Assembly: GCA_947650285.1 (NCBI GenBank)
Contig: CANTFL010000028.1
Location: forward strand, 186,001-250,000
Reading direction: 5' to 3'
Length of the DNA: 64,000 bases
From: Hyaloperonospora brassicae
Taxonomy: Eukaryota; Oomycota; Peronosporomycetes; Peronosporales; Peronosporaceae
A program made the position numbers and the translations under genes. The notes beneath the pieces were generated by a model. It worked only from the letters and a program-made list of their open reading frames with translations. It was not told the origin of the DNA and made no database searches. Positions 42,702 to 54,255 of this stretch are shown in pieces (the stretch's first letter is position 1; each line of letters starts with the position of its first letter).

Positions 42702-45700
42702 ACAGACAGGTAATGTAGATCTCATTTTTGAATCCGTTGTTTTGAACGTGTTCGTTGTCGAGGCAAGGTAGCAGCAGCCTCGGTCGGACAGTTCCTAATA
42801 TGAGGTCAAGCAACGTCTGAGCAACTGGTTGATGATGATGTATTGGGAGAGATAGGGAGGTCAAAAGTGGACGGAATCGGGTCTTGATGATTGAGCTTTT
42901 TGTTTTCGTGTTGCAGTCTGCTCTGCTTAAGCAGCAGCGTCGTCCAGACACAATGGCAATAAGCCGTTTGGTTATCCTGTATGCCGTTTTGTGGATCGAC
43001 GACATCAAACACTATCTGAACCTGACGTGTTTGATGTCAAAGGCATTCAAATTCAACCTATGTGTTCATCCTGCCCAGCATCCGTTTCAGCGGCTTAACG
43101 CTCCAAACGATCATTCATAAGGTTAGCTGGAACGAGCTGAGAGTCCATCCATCCAAGAACGGTTCAATACACGGGCTCGACGAGTGTTTGTTTGCGGGCA
43201 CCATTTGTGGCGCAACATAGGTCGTAATAGTAGATGATGCCGGTGTCTTGATTGTTTCTAGCTGCCACTGGTGCATTGTTACCAAGTCTGATAACTTCAC
43301 GGAATCACACAGCTACTTTGTCGCCTTGTGAGACAATCCGTAAACTTCACCCCTGTTCGTTCATATCATCTTGGTCATGCATGCGAGGCACGATCGAGGG
43401 AGCGATCGCGTCGCGGCATTCGTCCTCCTGAGTTTCGATCCCGCGGACGCGGCCGGGACCTCGAGAAATCATCCGCTGAGCTCAGTTGGGGCAAGAGGTC
43501 TTGCCTCGATGACCTGAAGCGCGCCCTGTTCTTGGCGAACAGCGTGTTGTCCGTATGCATCGATGATGCGCCTGAATGGTACGATTGTTTTACCGCCTCC
43601 AGTTGCTCTACACCACATGGTAGTTTGACTTGCATTGGTACGCTTGCCCGTCCCTGGAGCTATTTTGTGGAAATGTCCACGTGCTCAAGTACATGAAAAT
43701 GAAACAGTCCCGAAGCTGTGCAGAGTGAAGCTACGTGTACGAGGGGTCCCCTGATCAGGCTATTGTACTCATGAGCTTCACTCTATTCGTCTTCTAGCAT
43801 GCTCATACTGTGCTTGTCAAGGATTCCTATCACGCAGCAGATCGACCGTTGGCGTCAGACGTGTGACGTGAAAGAGACGGATACTCAAAGATCTCGGGAC
43901 ATCGTCGATAACCTCGTGTCTGCTAGATATCGCTGTGCATTGTCCATATTCACTTCTTCAAGGTTCTCCGATCATCACTAGATTGTCACTTGCTACACCT
44001 ACCGTTTGTGCGCTGATGTTGGACTCCACCGATCACGATAAGTGGAAGTGCTTCCTTCGACTTCGTGGGCGTAAAATCAGTTGCACACTTTACCCCCTGG
44101 ACAGGACTTGCGTCCCATATGATGTTGCTGCGTGCGTCATCCTACGCATCCTTCTCATTCTAAGAGCAGGATCAACTCAGCACTGTCAGCGACACACTAA
44201 TTGACGTGGCGTTAAACTCACTACTTGCAGCGCAGCTTTTCCTAGCAAAGTGGGCAGCGTTTCCCACACGCTGATTGGTAAGCCCAAGACGAGGCTTACC
44301 AGAGCGTCACAGTCAGAGTGGGGCAGGAGCTTCACAACGCTTCAGACCAAGATAGCACAAGCAATAAACGTTGCGTATCCGCCCGGCGTGGACTACATTC
44401 TAAGTCAAGACACGTGTATGCTGCACCATTCTTTCCAAACAGGATGTGTACTATCCCAGGTGCTCAGCGTACCACATTCGAAATGCTTTATTGTCAATGC
44501 CAATCCGTCGTGTCATGAGCGTCAGATATAACGACCGTGGTATTGTCGACACAGGTCGAACCATCCAGCAAACCCACGAACCGATATTCGAGCTGTGTAA
44601 GGGATTGGCCTCACGAACTAGTGAGGACTTCAGGATGCTTCACGAGTCGCGCATGTTATCGAACAACACATCGGTGCCTTTGCGAGTCGTCTGCTCCCAG
44701 CGCCGCTGCTGCCAAGTACCAACATGCTTGTTACCCGTAACTAGCATTAGTGCTGGCAATGGATTGACTCCGTTAGGACTGCAGCGGCACGGGTAGGTGC
44801 GTTTGCTGCCATCGGTGGGAGCAAGCACAGAGAAGTCGAGCAAATCTGGATAAAGGCATCGAAGGTTGATGCTAGCATGTGAAATGCTCGATACGACGCC
44901 AGCGATGGGGCAACAAGACCAAATACGGTTCTGTTGCAGCCCGCTGACAGATCTGGGCTATCTCCAGTGCACAGTGATAGCTCCTACGGACACGAATTGT
45001 GACCAGCACTTCCACTCTAGACGACCAAAATAGTTTGGAGTTTCACCTACTGCTACAACTGCTGAAAAAGACTAAACGCTTGTCATTGACCCGCTGTAGT
45101 TTTGATCGGATCTGGCGAGCTGAATGATGTCCACGTTAGTGTCGCTGGGCGCTCTTGTCGCGAAGACAAAAGACAGAGGAATCGCTTATACAGACGTGAT
45201 CCACATGACCTTGTGCTCTGAATGTGACAGCGCTCGCGACTTCAGCAATCGATACCGCAGCTTTGACCTGATGACGTTGCAACCGTGGTCATGTGTGGCG
45301 GTAACATGAATCGTTTAGGCAACGATAGCGTGTAAAGTGGGTACCACCCGCGTGTTTGCTGAATCATGCACGGGATACCCGCAAACACCAGAGGACTTCA
45401 CCAGAAACTGCTCGTGCAGGTAGGTGTGGAAAGACGGGTTTAGCGTGCTATTTGTTATTTGCATGTGACCACAGTGATTCACTGCGTACGTTCAACCAAG
45501 AAGATTCGAAGGCAGGAAGCGCACGGTGAGACACAAGCTCGACCGAGTAGGAAGTGGTCTCGATCGAGAAAACGGACACTTGTGCGCGCTGACATATTCC
45601 TGGATCGAGGTTGACGTTGTTACTCATGAAGGTGCAGATGTCGGGCATCATTGCGACGTTGCAGTAAAAATATCTGGCAAACTGCAGAGGCACATGTGAT

Positions 45701-46115
45701 ATCGCCTTTACGGCTCGATTCATTTACCACCACCAAACATTGAGCGCTGACAAAGGAAAAGGGTGCTACCGATTCCCATTAACCAACGTGGTGGGGTCCT
45801 ACCGATGTCTTGTAAGAACAGAATGTAGCCAGAGAAAACGCATCGATCAGCTCTCCTTGTGCTGAGTGCATTCGTGTCGGATCCTTCCAAAGTAATTTAA
45901 ATTGCTGTAATGAAAATTGAACAGTGGACGGCCATGTCGCTATTGACAAAAATGTGGGCCAACCGGAGAGGACGCAGCGGCCTCACCATCATATGGTCTA
46001 GACTTTCGCAAGTTGCACGTACAGCAACCTAAGCTTGAGCCCAAGCCGTGTTTTGTGTCGCCAGATGCTTTAAGCAGATCCCATTTTGATTCTCTTCGCA
46101 ATTTCGGCCATCACA
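42702..46115. other. Intergenic, 3.4 kb, no gene recognised
   Basis: Only short frames on both strands (up to ~120 codons), none with a recognisable domain. Two adjacent hairpins at 44255-44273 and 44277-44300 resemble those of the retroelement and may be a mobile-element remnant. The last 25 bp before the CC2D1 start contain an initiator-like sequence. Confidence 0.4.
46092..46104 (+). promoter_or_regulatory. Oomycete initiator (Inr)-like element
   Basis: Sequence ctcttcgcaattt matches 11 of 13 positions of the Inr core CATTYYNCAWTTT. It ends 11 bp before the CC2D1 ATG at 46116. Confidence 0.4.
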
Positions 46116-49100
46116 ATGTTCTGGCGTCGCAGTCGCCCGAAGGAGGCAGCAGTGGGGGAGACGGACGACCTGGCGCAGCTTCAGAAGCAGTTCGGAATCA
46201 CAGTCGTAAGCGACGCAGACGTAGCGGCGGAGCTTCTGGCTCTTTCCTTCCTGTCCGGTGCCTCCAGTCTCACGGACGAAGAGCGACTTGTGCTCGGAAG
46301 CGATAGTGAAGACGAGGACGAAGAAGCCGAAATAATGAGAGCCTTAGAGATGGACGACGAAATGCCTTGCGATGTCAATGGAGATCCAGTCGGTCGACGA
46401 GTGGAGAAGAAGGAGCTGTGCAGTGTGATGGACGAGGTTTGCAAAACTGCGAGAGAGAGGAACAGTCGAGAAGCTACAGATACGACCCAAGAGGCAACGC
46501 GTGGTCACACTGCTGCACTGGTATCGAACGACGATGCAAAGCTGAAATCACTAAAGGTGGAGGCGGTCATGCTAAAAAGAGAAGGGAAGATCGAGCAGGC
46601 GCTGGCCAAGTTACGCGAGGCCAACCAGTTGCAACAGAAGATCGCTGCAGAGGAAGACCAAACATCGGAAACGAAGCAGGAAGAAGTACAATGTGAAGAT
46701 CTTCCGCTAGAAGAAAGCATGTCGAATGATGATATCGAAGTGACGGACGAAGACATGCAGAATCCAGAGTTCCTTGCTCAATTGGCGGAAATGGGTCTTA
46801 CGTCTGACACCGGCATTTCTACTGATGAAAGAACTGCGCATCATAGTGATGTGAGTCAGACATTGGCTGCTTTGGAGACGCAGATTCATGCTTGTAAAAT
46901 GAAAGCTGTACGGCTAAAGCGGGAGAACCGAATTGCAGACGCGCTGGCTTGCATGCGCGAAATAAAAGAATTAGAAGCAAATTACAAAGCGCTGCAATCC
47001 TCTCAATTGCTCTCAACTGCTGCACCCTCGGCAGTACAAAAACGAGAAATATTGGGTGATATGGGGCAAGTAGAGTCCTCTGCTTCAGTCAACAGTTTTC
47101 CGGTCTTGCGCGTCGATTCAGAAACCGTAACGCTTGACGAAGTGCACCCAGGCAGCAGCAATGATAGCATGGATGATGCAAAAGTCACTTCTCTATCCAA
47201 AAGCCAAGCGACTTGTATGGCAGAGGCGCTTCCATCAGAGGTCAAAGACGCTTCAGCAAGTAAGCCCTTGCTCACAGAAAGCCATATGTTGCAAGAAGAC
47301 ATGGTTATACGGACCGCTGTTGCCGACGCGCGATGTTTGCGAACTGCTCCATCGATTGATGACAACTACTTGATCGACGCATTCGATGAGAAGTACGAAT
47401 GTGAAGCAACAAATCATCTTACATCGGTGACGTCGGGCAACCCATTGCGCTCAGCTCCCTTCGTGCCAGGAGGAAAAAGTATCACATTGTCAGCAGAATA
47501 TACGCGTACAGTGTCCAGTGGTCGTCATCCGGATGGCTCCCCTGCACAGCTACAGCAGGCTAGGCAAACAGCGTTGTTGCCGAAGCGGAAGGGGGACATT
47601 CAAGGCGCGCTTGAAGCGATGAGAAGAGCAAAACAAATTCAGGATGTCATTGACCACAAGCAGCAAGCTTCTTTGGTACATGCACCTGCCATGAGTGTAC
47701 CAAACAACCAAGTACATGCTGCTGCATTTCAGGAGATTGAGCAACTACTGGTAGATTTCGGCAACAAGGCAACGTCATTGGCAAAAGGGTGTTTGCCCGC
47801 CAATCGCAATATGGCCTCAGAGTGGTTGAGCAAGGTAGGGCAACGATGTTGTGATCAGTTTTGGGTTTGACTTAGCTTACAAGAGCCGCGGTGCTCTATA
47901 TTGTTTCGTATGTAGCGAAAGCGGTATGAATCCGAGCTAGAGAAGTTGCGACTAAAGCGGCAAAATCCGCTGCAGCCACCTCCGCGGTATGAAGTCGTCA
48001 AAATGTCTCGCGAAGTGGAGTTCGAGCTGCCGTTTGTTGCAGAAGATCAGATCAGGGTCTCGATCAAGAGTGTGAACGGGCTGTCGCAGGCGGCGGGTAA
48101 ATCAGTTTTTGTCAAGTTTTGCCTTAATTTTCCGTCTGGAAAGTCCCACGAAGGGCAGACTGCTGAGTTCCGGATCAGCTCCAAGGCCTCGTTTTCTGCC
48201 GACGTTTGTTCGGACCAAAAGTGCTTTGTCTTCCGATTGGCACGGTCGCGAGGGACGATGCGTCTCTTTGGAATCAAAAAGGCAGTTTTCGAAGTTTGGA
48301 GTCTAGCAACACTGTTCCGGAACTCGGAACTTGTCGCTCGAGCCTATCAGGAATTGGTACGTTTTCGTAATGCGATCTTTTATGTGAGTGCTGATCTCCT
48401 AATCTCTCGCATCATGTGTGGGCTACACTCGCTGTGCTTTTGCCTCAGACTCCACTGCTGACATGCTGCGAAATCAACACTCATATTCCTTTTCTCGGTC
48501 GAAGTAGAAAGCCTTGTGGAGGAGACATTGAGGTGATGATGTTTTGCGTCAATGCGTGTTGAGGCTTGCGAATGGTCTGACGTAATTGTGCAATTGTGGA
48601 CAACAGATTGTACTACAAGTGCGGCGTCCATTGAAAGAAAAAGAAGTTCGTCTGGAGACCGTGGAGGACTTGGTCATCGGAGATTACCCTGATCCAGTAA
48701 CGCCGGTCCCAGAACGCGTGCCCGTGCCTAGTTTGGTAGTAAAGCAATCTCCTGTCGGGGCATCCGGTCCTATCGCAAAGGGACTGGAGCGAACGACCGA
48801 CCATCGAAGTACACTGCCTCAGAGGCAACCAAACCCTGCTTCCATACCGGTAGACGACCCACACCATCTTGATCTGATCGTCAGTTACGATGTGATCGAC
48901 GAAGAGGTGAGCATTTGCACGAGCGAGCGCCTTGTGTATTGGAACTAAGATGTTTGCTCTTCATGGTTGTAGCTTGACAGAGTGGGAGCCAAACTGCCTT
49001 CATCATCAGAACGTAATGCTGTCGAGTGGGGTGATCGTTGTGATTCTCTAGTGCTGAAAAAGCAACTACTTGAGATTGAGATGCAGACTGGAAAGCTGAC

Positions 49101-49269
49101 GCTTGACGCGTACGTAGGACGACTACGCAGCCGGATATCTGATGATCGCATCTTGATCGCAGAACTCTTAGCGTTAAATCGACGGTCGGATGCCGCACGT
49201 GTTCTTCGTCGCATCAAAATTATGCAAAAAGAGATAGAAGGCACCGAAGACAGTTCCGACGATACATAA
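46116..49269 (+). CDS. CC2D1: CC2D1/Lgd family protein (DM14 repeats + C2)
   Basis: Four exons: 46116-47834, 47916-48356, 48607-48906, 48973-49269, 918 residues. CC2D1/Lgd proteins bind ESCRT-III Snf7/CHMP4 through DM14 repeats and act in endosomal sorting. Three DM14 repeats are visible: LKSLKVEAVMLKREGKIEQA, then HACKMKAVRLKRENRIADA, and PAQLQQARQTALLPKRKGD. They are separated by acidic linkers. After the first intron come a basic helix (KRYESELEKLRLKRQN) and a C2 domain (EFELPFVAEDQIRVSIKSV, IVLQVRRPLKEKEVRLE). The last exon gives the family C-terminus (DAYVGRLRSRISDDRILIAE, then AARVLRRIKIMQKEIEG). Start MFWRRSRP follows an initiator-like element; a short in-frame extension from 46086 is unlikely. 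It shares an endosomal theme with the FYVE-FIST protein but is not linked to it. Confidence 0.88.
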
Positions 49270-50876
49270 AAGAGAATGCAATATCCCGCTGCCTGACATC
49301 GTTGGTATACGCTCCACTCATCAGAGTGCTCCACTCAATTCGCCGCCGGAAGGATAGACGGTCATACTACAGTTTTACGCAGGCCACTAGTTTCGTCTGT
49401 TTTACTTGTCGATGCTTGACAAGGCATCCGTCCAAAGCAGTCGATTTCTAGACACACGTTGGTCAAGACACCCACGAATGTCGACTCAATCAACGACTTT
49501 ATCAGTCACTCCATCTTGATGCTGCTCGGTATGCTTGCAGTTTTCCCGTCTCAGACATACCTCCACAAGACTATTGATGAGCCAAGGTGATGAATAACAT
49601 CCATTGAGCAAGGCTTGGTGGTGAACAATCTTGCTGGGTCTATGAGACTGATCTTTTGTAGAACAGCTCACCGCCTCAAGAGACCTCAAGAGATAGTGAC
49701 TAGTTGTCCACTGATCGCAGACAAAGCCTGGCCGCAATGCGTCTGTGCTTACCCACGTCGAAAAAAGTCGTAGGCGCAGTCTCTCCAATCGTGTGACTTG
49801 TTATTGCAACACGCGCGTCAGCCGGCTACGGGATACATGCTTCCGATGGCGATTCTGATTACACGCCTACTGCAATCCGAAAATCACAACCGAGAATGCG
49901 ACGCTGCACACTATGACTTACTGCCTCGAAAGTCTCACTTCGATGAAGATGATCGGAAATCGTCTCACTCTAGCGCAGAAAATAACATCTAGTCCATCTG
50001 TCGTGAAGAACAAAGCTACACAAATCTGCATTTCCTGAGCTACTGCATCTAGTGCGACTTTGCAGTCTTGGGTCCGTAACGAATGCGATCAGAACAAATT
50101 GCTGCCAAAATGCCTTGTGTTTCCCGGTTGGTTTGGCGATAGCTGGTTCAGTTTGTGAGTGAGATCTGAGATCAGACGGTCTGACATGTTCGATTCGACC
50201 GGTAGATGGCTTCCCATCGAATGCATGGCCACAAGAAAGGTCGTAGCTTTGATAAAGAAGGATCGTTTCGTTTCGGTCTCGAATCGGTACTGGCGCTCGA
50301 GTGTGCACCGATGCACTGTGACTAGCGTCTATGGCTTAGGTCCGTACACATGCCTCTCTCCTCGTCATCAATAGTACATCTTTACGCCCTCCAGCCTCTT
50401 TCTGCTGCAAGAAGAGTGGCGCCATGTGCTCAATATCCGGTGAAGAGTTTCATGAAACTGTAACTTGTAGCTGCTTTTGTGTATGCCTCGCCCCACCTTC
50501 GCCGCCACCTGAGTCATCATCACTCTTGATTTCTTCATTTGATCGTTTCTGCGACTAGCTTTGCACTCTAGAGGCACTGAACATCTGAAAGTACGCAGTT
50601 GACGCAGACCGTCAAAGCAAAGCATGTGGTGGAATAGTGAATATCGACTGCTTGCGAGTCGTCGTTATTTTTGCCCGTGGTACAGTGACATCAGCCCATT
50701 GTTGATGTCACTGTGCACTTTAGTGCCATTTTCTTTGAGCCAACCAAGTCCGAGCGAGGGAGAGCACACCAGTCACCACCAGATCAACGCACGTAGCAGC
50801 AACAGTAGCAGCAGCAGCGGCACGACGACCACCAGGTACCTCCCGCCCAGCACATACGTCGAGCTTCAACAGCAGT
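49270..50876. other. Intergenic, no gene recognised
   Basis: 1.6 kb between the CC2D1 stop and the eIF4E start. No coding region with recognisable features. Near 50795-50825 there is a GCA/CAG-rich stretch in the presumed 5' leader of eIF4E. Confidence 0.4.
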
Positions 50877-51861
50877 ATGAGCGAGCAGAAGCACGTGGAG
50901 GATCCCCAGCATCCGTCACAAGAGGACAAGAAGGCGGTGAAGGACACGACAGTCGACATTCCTGCCGCTGTGAATGACATGGCTACAAAGGTGGGGCTTG
51001 TGATGGAGTGGTCAACGCGCTGTTGGTGGTGAAGCTGACTGCGTTCTCCTGTTTGTGTGTACGTGAGCAGCACCCGCTGCAGAACCGATGGGTGTTGTGG
51101 TACGACAATCCCAAGAAACGCAACTCGACCGAGAGTTGGGAGGAAAACCTCAAAAATGTCTATACGTTCAACACAGTGGAGGACTTCTGGTGGTATGTAG
51201 CTCCTGCAGTTGCTTGGATGGCTATTGATACTGAGTGCTGACGGAGAGCTTTGAATCGTGATGTGGTCGGCAGTTTGTACAACAACATCTTGGCGCCCAC
51301 GAAGCTCTCGATAGGCAGCAACTACCATTTGTTCAAGGACGGAATCCGACCGATGTGGGAAGACCCGATCAACGCCAAGGGCGGCAAGTGGATTTTCACT
51401 AACCCTCGCTCGCGAAAAGCGCGACTAGACGAGTGTTGGCTCTACGTGGTATGCATGCTGCAGACATATGGCAATAGACGCAAGTGGATGCTGGCCTGGT
51501 ACTCACGATGGTGGCTGTGCTTTTTTTCAGATGCTCTCGCTAATCGGCGAGACACTGCAGGACGAAGATGACGTATGCGGCGCTGTAGCAAGTGTGCGCA
51601 AGGCGCAGGACCGTATTGCCATTTGGAGTGCAACGGCCCACGCTGAGGATCGCCAGAAGGCCATTGGACGAAGCTTCCGTCAGGCGCTTGTCGACTTTGG
51701 CAAGAATGAAGTGCTAAAGTACCAGTCGCACGCCGACGCTGCGGCGAGCGGTTCAAGTTTCCAGAACGAAGTGTACGTCCATCGATTCTTGTGCGTGCGC
51801 TTTTGCGGGCATGTCACTCATTTTTGTGTGTCACTGGGTTTGCAGATTGTATGAGGCGTAA
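50877..51861 (+). CDS. EIF4E: eIF4E cap-binding translation initiation factor
   Basis: Five exons: 50877-50990, 51071-51192, 51274-51448, 51531-51772, 51846-51861, 222 residues; the last exon encodes only the final five residues. eIF4E binds the mRNA m7G cap and recruits eIF4G. Exon 2 begins HPLQNRWVLWYDN with the first cap-stacking Trp. The exon 2/3 join gives VEDFWCLYNNI, the eIF4G-contacting surface. Exon 3 has GIRPMWEDPINAKGGKWIF with the second cap Trp and the Glu. Exon 4 has MLSLIGETLQDEDDVCGAV and RKAQDRIAIWSATA. The N-terminal 38 residues are variable, as in other eIF4E proteins. The exon 2 acceptor could alternatively be three bases earlier. Length and all key residues fit a class I eIF4E. 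Confidence 0.95.
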
Positions 51862-52074
51862 CTCACTGCCGATGTAATCGAGAGCACGATTAGTTTTACA
51901 CACGCGTAGTAGACATCTGCACTATCTGCAATTCATACACATGATTTTGAGCAATCGATGCGTCTGGTACAGCATTTGCACGCTAGCGCACTTTGGACTT
52001 ACCCGATGACATGCAAGCGTGACGTCCAGACACAAGTCGCAATTTGCTGCAAAACGAGGGTTTACCAGTTTGGC

Positions 52075-53848
52075 CTAATTGTCTACGTGAAAGAGTCGCA
52101 CGGACTCGTCGTCGCTTGCAGTAAGGAGCTTGGCAATAGAATCGCCTTTGACGGCAGGGATCAAAGCCACGTCGAGTATCATATCCGTGTGCCCCGCCAA
52201 CGACTTCAGAAGCTGCCCTGTCCGAGCGTCCCATTCGTACAGCAGACCTTCCACCGTGCACGTGTACACGATTGGCCGCGACGGATGCCACAGGAGTTTG
52301 ATCACTCCAGCAGGGTGACGGCAAACATGGCGACACTAAAGCAGGTCAAAGCAGTGGTCAGGAATGCGGGCTGAGAAATGTGTCAAAGCATTTGTAAGTA
52401 CCTGGTACGTCACCAGGTCCCAAATGCGCAGGTATCCACCCAAACATCCTGTAGCAGCCCAGTTCATCGAATGACAGAACCCTCCACTGTAATTGAAACA
52501 ATGGTGTCAGCCGGAAGCGGAATCCATGGAAACAGCGAGACAAGTTACAACGGCACATACCACTCAACTGAGTTTTCTGTCGCACTCGAAACGTCGTTGA
52601 CAGTCCCGACAACGCTCGACGCAGCGCCATCGTGCAACAATGCTGCAAGGACGCGTTTCGTTTGCAACTGAATAAGACGAGCAGTGCCATCTTGAGAGCC
52701 AGATATTGCAAGGGGTTGCTAAGAAATATACCATATCACGACAGTCGTTAGTTCGGCTCGGCTCACAAGGAACATGCTCGTCCCCAACTTACGCTTGGAT
52801 GACAGGTGACGAACGTCACCGGGCCTTCGTGAAAGCCGTGCCTGTCGTGCAAACACGTCTCAGAATCATTCTCCTAGACAATGGATGTGCTACATCGATG
52901 AAGTCGCGTACCCTCGGAACACATGGTTACATTCGCCTGTCTTTGGGTTCCAGACACGCACTGTCGTATCCGAACTACCAGTCACAATAAGCTGCCGCGC
53001 AAAACAAATGTCCAAAGTTAAGATAGCAACACCAGCAAGTCGTATATCGGTATGACGCACTTTTCCAGATCCTGTGAAGGAGCCACATGTGACACCGTCT
53101 TCATGTCCGGCAAACACGTGCATGCACTCTCCGGTCGTCGCCAGCCACATCCACACAGTGCTGTCACTCGATCCGGCCAGTACCACGTTTCCTTTCTTGT
53201 GCCAGCAGACCCATTCGACCTCTTGTGACGGGCCTTCGAGGGTGTGTACCAAGTTCCCCGTAGCTACTTCCCAGACCTTGACAACGCCGTCGTATCCACC
53301 AGTGGCCGCGTATTTGCCGTCAAAGCTGAAATCGACACTCACGACCGAGTCCTGGTGACCCGACAACGTGTACAACACGTTGCCATTCTCTCGATTCCAA
53401 ATCACACCGACGTCATCACCTCCACCGGTGATGACAATCCTTGAGTCCACTGGGTTCACCTTGATGGAGTAGACCGGCCCCGAGTGGGCGGTGAACACCT
53501 GCGTCAACGTTCCACCCAAGTGAGTCGCTATTCTCTCCGACACTCCATGCAACGTCTGTCAGATCTCTACCATGTCGGCATCATCGCGCACATCAGCGTC
53601 TTCGGCCGAAATCTTTCCATTGTCGTCTACGTCTTCCATTGCGTCCTCGTCGTCGTCGTCGTCTGTTTAATAGTTATATTCACATGGCTATCAGCTCGTC
53701 CAAGTGCCCGCTGCAGCGAACACCCATTGCCAGACCCACCTGGAGGCGCCTCGCCCAGTTCAAACTCCTGTGTAGTCTCGTCGGCTGTAATGACTTCGAT
53801 CTCCGTCTCCTGTATGTCGTTCACGTCCGTCATCTGAGTGTCCGTCAT
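52075..53848 (-). CDS. AAMP: AAMP/Sqt1-type WD40 protein
   Basis: Eight exons on the minus strand: 53740-53848, 53571-53662, 53061-53498, 52912-52991, 52793-52841, 52561-52718, 52402-52486, 52075-52335, 423 residues with every join in phase. An acidic N-terminus (ETEIEVITADETTQEFELGE, then a Asp run encoded by GAC repeats) is followed by about eight WD repeats. Examples are FTAHSGPVYSIKVNPVDSR, LSGHQDSVVSVDFSFDGKY, FAGHEDGVTCGSF and SLAGHTDMILDVALIP. Order and spacing match AAMP and yeast Sqt1. Sqt1 is the chaperone for ribosomal protein uL16 (Rpl10), so a ribosome-assembly role is likely. The intron at 52992-53060 is 69 nt, stop-free and in frame. The stop is 213 bp from the convergent eIF4E stop. 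Confidence 0.92.
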
Positions 53849-54255
53849 GCTCTTCTTTGTCTGCGGTGCTTCCTTGGCTGAGAATAGGCTTTTATTTATT
53901 GGGCACTACGAAACCGATTTACCCCTTTTTCGAATTCATTTGTCTCATTTGACCCAATACATCGGAAAAAGGCTCTAATATATTGCAGCAAAATATTGTA
54001 GTAGGCATTTATGCCAATATATATTGCCATTTGTGCCGGCTGTGTTGAGCTTTTATTTTCGCACATGGTTTTCGGCTTGGTGAGCAAAGAATTTCGTTTC
54101 CACGAAAACGTTCGTAATTGTCATGTAATTAGTATTCTCCGATGACCCCAGTGATAATCAATCCAAAAACACCACCGCAGATTCGAAGCCGACCAATCAC
54201 GAAGTGCCACTTTCAGCCCACGACTACCTTGACGACCCGAGAAATAGCGTCAAAG
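53849..54255. promoter_or_regulatory. Divergent AAMP/RCE1 promoter region
   Basis: 407 bp between divergent starts. AT-rich in the centre (53890-54060, several tatatt runs). A plus-strand ACCAATCACGAAG (54192-54204) gives a CCAAT box ~60 bp before the RCE1 ATG, followed by a pyrimidine-containing ccactttcag. Confidence 0.45.
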
